Shown in pieces: positions 34,251-41,526 of a stretch of 52,531 nucleotides of DNA. Below the pieces are notes generated by a model. It had not been told where the DNA came from and ran no database searches. It saw nothing but the letters and a program-made list of their open reading frames with translations. A program made the position numbers and the translations under genes. Numbering within the stretch: the stretch's first letter is position 1; every line of letters begins with the position of its first letter. This stretch comes from an uncultured Geobacteraceae bacterium (GTDB lineage Bacteria > Desulfobacterota > Desulfuromonadia > Geobacterales > Pseudopelobacteraceae), in contig CAIRBT010000026.1 of assembly GCA_903876875.1 (NCBI GenBank), positions 1-52,531 on the forward strand. Reading direction: 5' to 3'.

Positions 34251-34745
34251 ATGAATAAACAGATGTTAACGATCTTTGCAACCGCAACACTGATGTCCCT
34301 GCCGACGGTTGTCTGCGCAGCCACCGCTATTGGAACACTTAACGCGACCGCCTTTGTCACCGCAAAGTGCATTGTCAGTAGCACTACCAACGTCGTCTTC
34401 GGCTCTATAGATCCGACCACCAACGGTAATTACGATGGTGCTGGTACCATCGTCACCAAATGCTCCAAAGGGACGCTGGAATTTCTCTTTATTGCACCGA
34501 GTGTTGCCGGGCCCCTTGCCATGAAAAGTCCGACAACTCTTGATAGTATTAATTATTCACTCTACAGCGATGCGGGACGTACCTCAACGTTTCCCGGTGT
34601 GCTTGGCGGTGCAAAAACGACTCAGTCAGGAACTGCCGTGACAACCAACGTCTACGGCAGGGTTGTGGTAGGAACGGGCATCAATGATACCATCACAGCG
34701 GCGAGCGATTACACCCAGGCATTGACGGCGACCATTGAGTGGTGA
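34251..34745 (+). CDS. Spore coat U domain (SCPU) pilin-like secreted protein
   Basis: 164 residues from ATG 34251, which has a GAGGAG ribosome binding site; the frame extends to 34158 without one. The signal peptide ends near VVCA. The mature protein begins with the SCPU pattern (ATAFVTAKCIVSSTTNVVFG), a Cys40/Cys71 pair likely to form the usual disulfide, and ends with an alternating-hydrophobic beta strand QALTATIEW. SCPU proteins are subunits of Csu-type chaperone-usher pili. No chaperone or usher gene is in the window, so this subunit is either orphan or served from elsewhere. Confidence 0.85.
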   Translation: MNKQMLTIFATATLMSLPTVVCAATAIGTLNATAFVTAKCIVSSTTNVVFGSIDPTTNGNYDGAGTIVTKCSKGTLEFLFIAPSVAGPLAMKSPTTLDSINYSLYSDAGRTSTFPGVLGGAKTTQSGTAVTTNVYGRVVVGTGINDTITAASDYTQALTATIEW

Positions 34746-34769
34746 CGGGAAGTAGTGGAGGCTGACACC

Positions 34770-35381
34770 ATGTATGACTCATCGTATGTTTGTCGATTTG
34801 TAGCGGAACAACAGCGCAAGCTCACTCTCGAACAGCAAAGACAGTCTGAAAAAAAGATCGGTGAGTTGCTGGTCGAGAGTGACTGTTTGTTCCCGGGCGG
34901 GGTTGATCAAGGATTATGCCTGCAGAATACGCTCTTTTTGGCCGCCTTCGGTACGGTTCTTGTGCTCACTCCTGCGCTCATTGTTGAGGCAGGCACACTC
35001 TCTACCGGTTTCAGAGCGACCGCTTCGGTGCGAAAGGTCTCTCGAATCAGAATCGTGCGACAACAATCCCAGCTCACCATTTCTCAAAATGATATTGCCA
35101 CCGGTTATCTGGATGTTCCGGCTGCCAGCCGATTTGAGGTGAAGAACAGCAGTCAGGATGGCTATCTGCTGGCTTTTGAAGTTTTGGAAGGTCCATTCAA
35201 GCAAATATTTATCAGCGGTTTGAAAAACGAGGTACAGATTGATTTCGACAGGGGGTGGGTTCTGATGCCGTATAGTCGCACCCCCCAACTGCTGGAGTTG
35301 ACCTACCGCTTCATATTTACCGCCGATGCCAGGCCAGGAATCTATCCCTGGCCTGTCCAGATAAATGTGTCTGCCATGTAG
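34770..35381 (+). CDS. Membrane-anchored protein of unknown function
   Basis: 203 residues from ATG 34770 with GGAGG eight bases upstream; a GTG at 34755 is less likely because it overlaps that site. The first 50 residues are charged and Gln-rich, then one hydrophobic segment (LFLAAFGTVLVLTPALIVEA, about residues 55-75) and a C-terminal beta-rich domain ending YRFIFTADARPGIYPWPVQI. The topology suggests a single-pass anchor with the C-terminal domain outside the cytoplasm. If a downstream TTG (34885) were used, the hydrophobic part would act as a signal peptide. It follows the SCPU gene by 24 bp and is probably its functional partner. Confidence 0.7.
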   Translation: MYDSSYVCRFVAEQQRKLTLEQQRQSEKKIGELLVESDCLFPGGVDQGLCLQNTLFLAAFGTVLVLTPALIVEAGTLSTGFRATASVRKVSRIRIVRQQSQLTISQNDIATGYLDVPAASRFEVKNSSQDGYLLAFEVLEGPFKQIFISGLKNEVQIDFDRGWVLMPYSRTPQLLELTYRFIFTADARPGIYPWPVQINVSAM

Positions 35382-35411
35382 CTGAGATCGGGGTTGTGAG
35401 AGAGCGAAGCG

Positions 35412-36470
35412 TCAGCTCATCTCACGTTCCTTCAGGCTGGTCATATCAATGACGAACCGGTAGTGAACGTCGCTTTTTAATATCCGTTCATAGGCTTCAT
35501 TGATCTGTTCTATTGAAATAACCTCCACATCGGCAACGACCCGGTGTTCGGCACAGAAATCAAGCATCTGCTGGGTTTCGCGGATACCACCTATCAGTGA
35601 GCCGGCCAGATTCAAACGCTGCAAGACAAGGGAAGAGGCCGCAAGGAGCATCGGTTCCGGTATGCCGACCAGTACCATGGTGCCATCGCGGCGGAGCAGA
35701 TTCAGGTAATTATTGTAGTCGTGACGGGCTGAAATCGTATTGAGAATAAAATCAAAACGCCGGGCATTGGTCGTGAAGGCATCAGCATCAGCAGAAGCGA
35801 TAAAATCAACGGCACCCAGTGCCAGGGCATCTTCCCGTTTGCTCGCCGAATGGCTGATGACGGTGACTTTGGCACCCATGGCCACGGCGATCTTTACCCC
35901 CATGTGACCAAGTCCACCCAGGCCGACAACCGCAATATTGGAATTGTTCTTGACGCCAAAGCGATGCAACGGCGAATAGACCGTTATACCGGCACATAAC
36001 AACGGTGCCACCCGCTCAAGGGGCAGGCTATCGGGGATGCGCAGGATATAATCTTCATTCACCGTGATACGGGTTGAGTAACCACCATAGGTCGCTGTTT
36101 TGCCATCCCGCTCGAACCCGTTGAAGGTTGTATTCATGCCCGCTTCGCAGTACTGTTCTTCGCCTGCGGCACAGGCTTCACATTGGTGGCATGAATCAAT
36201 GAAGTAGCCAATGCCCACACTATCACCGATTCTCCACTTGATGACATCCTCACCGGTCTTTAATACCCTGCCGACGATTTCATGGCCGGGTACCATGGGA
36301 TAGTGGGAACCGCCCCATTCGTTGCGAACCTGATGAATATCGGAATGGCAGACACCACAGAAGAGGATTTCGATAAGGACTTCCCGTGCCTCCGGATCTC
36401 GCCGCGTAATCGCGTGGGGAGCCAGCGGTGAATGTGCGGAAATTGTTGCATATGCTGCGGTTGTGATCAT
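35412..36470 (-). CDS. Zinc-dependent NAD(P) alcohol dehydrogenase (YahK/CAD type)
   Basis: 352 residues. Catalytic zinc site Cys (CGVCHSDIHQ) and GHEIVGRV, structural zinc cysteines (CHQCEACAAGEEQYC), and the Rossmann motif GLGGLGHMGV (about 180). The HSDIHQ and GYSTRI patterns match cinnamyl-alcohol/aldehyde reductases of the YahK group, which favour NADPH and reduce many aldehydes. It has its own sigma-54-like promoter in the 225-bp gap after the NtrC-type regulator gene. Confidence 0.9.
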   Translation of the reverse strand: MITTAAYATISAHSPLAPHAITRRDPEAREVLIEILFCGVCHSDIHQVRNEWGGSHYPMVPGHEIVGRVLKTGEDVIKWRIGDSVGIGYFIDSCHQCEACAAGEEQYCEAGMNTTFNGFERDGKTATYGGYSTRITVNEDYILRIPDSLPLERVAPLLCAGITVYSPLHRFGVKNNSNIAVVGLGGLGHMGVKIAVAMGAKVTVISHSASKREDALALGAVDFIASADADAFTTNARRFDFILNTISARHDYNNYLNLLRRDGTMVLVGIPEPMLLAASSLVLQRLNLAGSLIGGIRETQQMLDFCAEHRVVADVEVISIEQINEAYERILKSDVHYRFVIDMTSLKEREMS

Positions 36471-36523
36471 CTGAGCTACCTCGCGGAAATTGGTTGGCGT
36501 TCTGTGACGTGTGCAGGGTACTC

Positions 36524-36539
36524 GGCAACTTCTGTGCCA
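36524..36539 (-). promoter_or_regulatory. Sigma-54 promoter of the alcohol dehydrogenase
   Basis: Minus-strand TGGCAC-AGAAG-TTGCC: a perfect -24 element and GC at -12 with exact spacing. Predicted start near 36513, 43 nt before the ATG. It is the best sigma-54 match in the window. Confidence 0.75.
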
Positions 36540-36657
36540 TTACCGCTTGCCGTGACCCAGAGCCATAACCAACGGTTCTTGCGATAGTTTAAGGTGTGAC
36601 GCGGCACTCTGTTAGCGAGCAAACCGTTACCATTTTCCGCCATTAATGACACAACTA

Positions 36658-36667
36658 CCATATGTGG
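36658..36667. promoter_or_regulatory. CCATATGTGG motif, possible activator site
   Basis: The same 10-mer occurs inside the palindrome at 22824-22837. Here its centre is about 150 bp upstream of the predicted alcohol dehydrogenase start, just downstream of the regulator gene. Confidence 0.35.
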
Positions 36668-36695
36668 GGGGATGACCGTCCCGCTGTGCTCACCG

Positions 36696-38183
36696 TTACT
36701 GTCTGGCAATCCCGTATTTACGCATGCGGGCGCGCAGGGTACTGGCATTGATGCCAAGGATACCCGCCGCACCATTTTTGCCCTCAATACGCCAACTGGT
36801 TTTTTTAAGAACCTGCACGATATGATCATGCTCCCGTTCAACGAGCCCCTTGGTCTCCTCTCCAGAAACTTCAACCGTTTTACCCCGAGGCTCAAAATGA
36901 TCCAACACCTGTAACGCAGTGCCAAGAGTGATGATAATGGCCCGTTCAATGATGCTTTCCAATTCCCGTACGTTGCCTGGCCAGTGGTACTCCTGAAGTT
37001 TGGTCATGGTTTCTTTTGAAACCGTATCAATTTTCTTGCCAATTTTTTTGTTAAATTTGGAGACAAAATGCTTGACGAGAAGTGGAATGTCATTGGAGCG
37101 TTGCCGGAGCGGCGGCATGGTAATGGGGAACACATTGAGTCGATAGTAGAGATCCTCACGGAATCGTCCATTTTTCACTTCGTCTGCAAGGTTTCGGTTG
37201 GTAGCGGCTATAATCCTGACATCGGTCTTAATGGTACGGGGGTTGCCAAGCCGTTCAAACTCCCCATCCTGGATCACCCGGAGCAGTTTACACTGTAACT
37301 CCAGGGGCATTTCACCAATTTCGTCAAGGAAGATAGTGCCGCCATCGGCCATTTCAAAGCGGCCGATCTGTCGGGCATCGGAGCCGGTGAAGGCACCCCG
37401 CTCACGGCCAAAGAGTTCACTTTCAATCAAGGTTGCCGGCAGTGTGGTGCAGTTGACCGTGATCAGTGGTCGCCCCTTGCGGGTACTTCTGCTATGGATT
37501 GCCCGGGCCACAACCCCTTTGCCGGTGCCGGTTTCGCCCAGAAGCAGCACCGTCGCGTTCATGGGTGCCACCTGTTCGACCTGGGAGAATACCCGTGACA
37601 GCGCAACGCTCTGGCCGATAATCTCGCCAAAGTTGTATTGCTGTGCAACCTCCTGCTGTAGGTAGATATTCTCGGCCTGCAGCCGATCCTTCAATTGGAG
37701 AATTTCCAGATTCGTTCTGCTGAGCTCTTTTGTGCGTTCGCTGACGGTCTGTTCGAGAAGGGCGTTGTTAACTTCGAGTTTGTTATATAACAAGCGAACT
37801 TCCAACATATTATGGATACGGGTCCTTACTTCAATAAGGTCGAAGGGTTTGGCGATGAAATCCTTTGCCCCCGCCTGTAAGGCGCGAAGTTTGTGACCCG
37901 GTTGAGCTGTCAGGACGAGCACCGGGAGATAACCGCTTATATCAATTTTTTTTAAGCCTTCCAGCACCTGAAAGCCGTCCATGACCGGCATCTGCAGGTC
38001 GAGCAGTATCAGGTCGTAGCTGCTTTTCTGATGCAAGGCACAAACCCCTTCCGGTTGTGTTGTTGCGGTGATGTTGCGGTAGCCCGCTTCACGTAATAGT
38101 TGCTGAAGAAGGGTGATGTTTACCTCCTGGTCATCGACAATCAAGATACGGGCGGCAAGAATTTCAGATTCACTAATCATCAT
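36696..38183 (-). CDS. NtrC-type sigma-54-dependent response regulator
   Basis: 495 residues. Receiver domain 11-125 with phospho-acceptor Asp62, coiled linker 130-180, AAA+ domain with Walker A GETGTGKG (216-223), GAFTGS loop (263-268) and Walker B GGTIFLDE (281-288), and a C-terminal Fis-type helix-turn-helix (AAGILGINASTLRARMRKYG). It should open sigma-54 promoters after phosphorylation. The sigma-54 contact loop reads GAFTGS where GAFTGA is usual. The ATG overlaps the stop of the hybrid kinase (ATGA), making them a cognate pair. Likely targets are the nearby sigma-54-like promoters. Confidence 0.93.
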   Translation of the reverse strand: MMISESEILAARILIVDDQEVNITLLQQLLREAGYRNITATTQPEGVCALHQKSSYDLILLDLQMPVMDGFQVLEGLKKIDISGYLPVLVLTAQPGHKLRALQAGAKDFIAKPFDLIEVRTRIHNMLEVRLLYNKLEVNNALLEQTVSERTKELSRTNLEILQLKDRLQAENIYLQQEVAQQYNFGEIIGQSVALSRVFSQVEQVAPMNATVLLLGETGTGKGVVARAIHSRSTRKGRPLITVNCTTLPATLIESELFGRERGAFTGSDARQIGRFEMADGGTIFLDEIGEMPLELQCKLLRVIQDGEFERLGNPRTIKTDVRIIAATNRNLADEVKNGRFREDLYYRLNVFPITMPPLRQRSNDIPLLVKHFVSKFNKKIGKKIDTVSKETMTKLQEYHWPGNVRELESIIERAIIITLGTALQVLDHFEPRGKTVEVSGEETKGLVEREHDHIVQVLKKTSWRIEGKNGAAGILGINASTLRARMRKYGIARQ

Positions 38184-41167
38184 AACAGTTCCTTTGTGTT
38201 CTTATCCTTTGTGGAGGCGCATGCTGTCTCTAAGGTTGATAAAAACTCTTTGACTTTTATCGGCTTGGTAAGATAACGGAAGAACCCGGCTTTCAGCCCT
38301 TTTTCAATGTCGTTGGGGAGAGCGTTGGCACTGAGGGCCAAGACCGGAATGTGAGCGGTTTTCAGGTCGGTAGCCAGCAGTTCCATGGCCTCAATACCAC
38401 TGATGTCAGGGAGGTTAATATCCATCAGAATGACATCCGGGAGAGCAGTGCGTGCCAGAGCGATGCCACTTCGCCCATCGGTGGCACTCAGCAGGCGGAT
38501 GTCGGGCCGCTGGGCAATGATATCTTCAACCAGCATCAGATTGGCAGGGTTGTCCTCAACGTAGAGTAACGTATAAAACGGTTGATTTCTCTGCTCCGGC
38601 AGGTGCGTTATGGTGGTCGTTTCGGAGCTTACGTTACTCTGTGTTGGGTGCATGGTCAGGGGGAGCTCGATCCAAAAAACGCTTCCCTGACCCACACTGC
38701 TTTCCACACCAATGGTTCCAGCCATTCTTTCCACCAGGCGTTTTGCCACAACGAGGCCGATGCCGGTACCCTGTTCGGTATTGGCCTCTTGCCCGAGCCT
38801 GTTAAAGGGCTGGAACAGTTGGCTCAGCTGCTCCGGTGCCAACCCATAGCCGGTATCCGTGATGCTGATACGTACGGAACCGGAGTTCAGTATGCTTTTG
38901 ACAACTACCGTTCCGCCGATTCTATTGTATTTGATAGCGTTGGAAAGAAGATTGATGAACACCTGCTTTAAGCGCGTCCGGTCAGCCTTGACATAGCAAC
39001 TAGTGGCATAAGGGCTAAACGAAAGCGTGATGCCGCGAGTATTCGCCTGTGGCTCGACCATGGCCTCACATGCAATAAGCGTTTCCATCAGTGGGACCGA
39101 CTCAAGGGTCATCGAGAGTTTGCCCGATTCTATGAGGGAAAGATCAAGTATCTCGTTTATCAGCTCAAGCAAGTACCAACCCGCTTTCAAAATCTGATCA
39201 ATACTTCGCAGCTGAATCTCCGTTGGTGGTGGTGTTGCTGATTCCATAAGTTGGGCAAAGCCAAGGATCGCGCTGAGCGGGGTGCGTAACTCATGACTCA
39301 TGCTGGAAAGGAAATCTGATTTGGCAAGATTTGCTTTTTCCGTAATCCACATTGCCTTTTCCAGTTCAATATTTTTGTCGAGCAGTACCTGTTCGAGCCT
39401 TTGTCGCTCACTTTCAATAAGATTACGGGTGCTGTTGTCGGTGCTGATTAAGAGATAGCCAATGATGACATCCTGGACATCGCGGAGTGCGGTAACTGAA
39501 ACAACCGCCGGAAAACGACTGCCATCCTTACGGATATAGGTGAGTTCATAAATATCCTCTATGCCACGGGAAGCCTTGAACACCAGGGTCTCAAAGCCGG
39601 GAGCTATGGGTGTTTCCAATTCTTTACTCAGCTCGGTGGCGCGGGCAATGACTTCTAGTGGGTCGGAGAGATCGGCCGGTGTTATTTTGTCCATGACCTC
39701 GGCGGCACTGTAGCCGAGCATACGCTCGGCACCCACATTGAAAATCTGGATGACACCCTGTGCGTCCGTTGCAATACTTGAAAAATTGGCACTATTGAAA
39801 ATGGCCTTTTGCAGTGCCCCTGCTTTTTGCAGTGCTGCCTCAGCCTGGGTGCGTGCCGTGATGTCCCGCAGAATGCTGGTGAAGTAGCGTTGGTCGTCCA
39901 GCCACATCTCGCTTATGGTCATCTCCAGCGGAAAGGGGGTGCCAGTACTTCGCCGCCCACTGACCTCCCGGCACTGCCCACCGTTGCTTGTTTCTTCACC
40001 GCCGCAATAATTGCCAACGGAATCGCTGCGTTCATTTTGCTCAAGTTCGGGAATCAGCAGATTGAAGCTCTGCCCCTCAAGCTCTGAACCATTGTAACCA
40101 AACATTCGTTCAGCTGCCGGATTGACCGTTTTAATGCAACCACTGTCGGCGTGGATGGTAATAATACCGTCCGCCACCGTATTGAGGATAGTTGTGACAA
40201 GCACGGCACTGTTACGGAGTGATTGCGCCACCGCATATAACTGCGCTTCGCTTTCACTGAGTCCCTTTACCATCATCTCTGACTCGGTTTGCAGTCGCCC
40301 CAATTCGTCATTTTGAAGTTCCAGTTCGAGCTGATGCTGTTCTAATCCCTGTTGGGAACACCTGAGTTCACTGTTCTGTTCCCCAATCTCTATCTGGGAT
40401 AGTTCCAGCTCCTCTAATAACCGGTTTGTTGTTATCCCTTTATCCAACAGCTCGCCATTGGCTTGTTGCAGTAACGTGTTGGTCTCCTCCTGGAGTTTGA
40501 GCAGCCGTTCGGTTTCCCGGTGACTCTCAATTTTAAACTGCTGTTGTTGGTTCCGGAGGATTAAATAGGCAAAAGAGACCGCCAGTAAGAGGTTGCAGAT
40601 GCTGGCGCAGAGGATGAGAATAAACATTCGCCGTAACTTTGCTTGAAAAAGGGCGTCGCGATCTTTCAAGACATGGTCTTCCACCTGCATGAAACCACGC
40701 ATTTCGGAGTGAATTTCATCCATCAGATGCAGACTCTTGCCATTCTTGATGGCTGCCGTTGCCGTGGCGGTGTCGCTACTTGCCCGAATAGCTATCATAG
40801 TGGACAATTCAGCCATCTTTGCGTCAACGAGTGGTATCAGTCGGTCCAGGTGTTGCCGGGCCGCCTGGCTTGAAATGTGATGGCGTAACGTCGTGAGTTC
40901 TAATGCGACGGTGTCTCGAACGGAGTTGTATGGTTTGAGGAATGCCTGGTTACCGGTAAGCAGATAACCGCGCTGGCCGGTCTCAGCCTCTACCAGCGAG
41001 GACATCAGATCATGTGCCTGGTTGACGAGCCGCGAGGAGTTGCTCCGTTCCCGTGCCGTCGCTTCAATCTGCGTGAAGGAATGGTAGGCGAGTAAAATAA
41101 CCATGCTGAGTGACAGGAGGAGCAACAGTCCTATGGAGGGAATAATGAAGGTATGCTTGATTTTCAT
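38180..41167 (-). CDS. Hybrid sensor histidine kinase (CHASE3-PAS-PAS-HisKA-HATPase-REC)
   Basis: 995 residues. Membrane helices near 8-28 and 180-203 enclose a CHASE3 domain with the VEAETGQRGYLLTG signature. A coiled coil (210-320) leads to two PAS domains (about 325-450 and 455-585), the HisKA box SHELRTP with His625, the ATPase domain (NAIKYN, DTGYGLAP, GTGIGLVVAKRL), and a C-terminal receiver (LLYVEDN, DVILMDINLPD). It probably senses an extracytoplasmic cue through CHASE3 and phosphorylates the overlapping NtrC-type regulator. The 359-bp gap upstream (41168-41526) contains no gene; its AT-rich left part probably holds this gene's promoter. Confidence 0.92.
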   Translation of the reverse strand: MKIKHTFIIPSIGLLLLLSLSMVILLAYHSFTQIEATARERSNSSRLVNQAHDLMSSLVEAETGQRGYLLTGNQAFLKPYNSVRDTVALELTTLRHHISSQAARQHLDRLIPLVDAKMAELSTMIAIRASSDTATATAAIKNGKSLHLMDEIHSEMRGFMQVEDHVLKDRDALFQAKLRRMFILILCASICNLLLAVSFAYLILRNQQQQFKIESHRETERLLKLQEETNTLLQQANGELLDKGITTNRLLEELELSQIEIGEQNSELRCSQQGLEQHQLELELQNDELGRLQTESEMMVKGLSESEAQLYAVAQSLRNSAVLVTTILNTVADGIITIHADSGCIKTVNPAAERMFGYNGSELEGQSFNLLIPELEQNERSDSVGNYCGGEETSNGGQCREVSGRRSTGTPFPLEMTISEMWLDDQRYFTSILRDITARTQAEAALQKAGALQKAIFNSANFSSIATDAQGVIQIFNVGAERMLGYSAAEVMDKITPADLSDPLEVIARATELSKELETPIAPGFETLVFKASRGIEDIYELTYIRKDGSRFPAVVSVTALRDVQDVIIGYLLISTDNSTRNLIESERQRLEQVLLDKNIELEKAMWITEKANLAKSDFLSSMSHELRTPLSAILGFAQLMESATPPPTEIQLRSIDQILKAGWYLLELINEILDLSLIESGKLSMTLESVPLMETLIACEAMVEPQANTRGITLSFSPYATSCYVKADRTRLKQVFINLLSNAIKYNRIGGTVVVKSILNSGSVRISITDTGYGLAPEQLSQLFQPFNRLGQEANTEQGTGIGLVVAKRLVERMAGTIGVESSVGQGSVFWIELPLTMHPTQSNVSSETTTITHLPEQRNQPFYTLLYVEDNPANLMLVEDIIAQRPDIRLLSATDGRSGIALARTALPDVILMDINLPDISGIEAMELLATDLKTAHIPVLALSANALPNDIEKGLKAGFFRYLTKPIKVKEFLSTLETACASTKDKNTKELL

Positions 41168-41310
41168 GGTTTACCTGCCCCGGTACTCTACAAGCATTAA
41201 CTATCAACGATTTATTTAATTATAATTTGACCATATCAGCATTTAATTGATTCACCTAAAGTTATTTTCCCCCTCACCAACGCTGTTCCTTCATATGCTG
41301 AGGTTCTGTA

Positions 41311-41320
41311 ACATATGGCG
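41311..41320. promoter_or_regulatory. ACATATGGCG, related to the CCATATGTGG motif
   Basis: Its reverse complement CGCCATATGT is identical to 22824-22833. It lies about 131 bp upstream of the predicted start of the tandem-repeat lipoprotein gene. Tentative. Confidence 0.25.
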
Positions 41321-41419
41321 GCTTTCCCGTGTGAAATGGTGCTTCCTAAACCCTGTTTTACCTCATAAATCGTAATAATAGGTGGTTGTTGTCATCTGAT
41401 TTCTTGTTTATACCCCTTT

Positions 41420-41435
41420 TGGCGGGCTTTTTGCC
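41420..41435 (+). promoter_or_regulatory. Possible sigma-54 promoter of the tandem-repeat lipoprotein
   Basis: TGGCGG-GCTTT-TTGCC keeps GG at -24 and GC at -12 with correct spacing, though the -24 box is TGGCGG instead of TGGCAC. Predicted start near 41446, about 81 nt before the ATG. Confidence 0.4.
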
Positions 41436-41526
41436 ATATCAGAACCGATGATCCTGGTCATCGTGCCATATCTCGTGAAGTGGCAGGGTAAAAAAGGTGA
41501 ATCGCAAATAACCGAAAGGAGGGTGT

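Noticed and set aside
41168-41526. Cyclic-di-GMP riboswitch before the surface lipoprotein
   Set aside because: The conserved GEMM core was looked for and not found in the leader.
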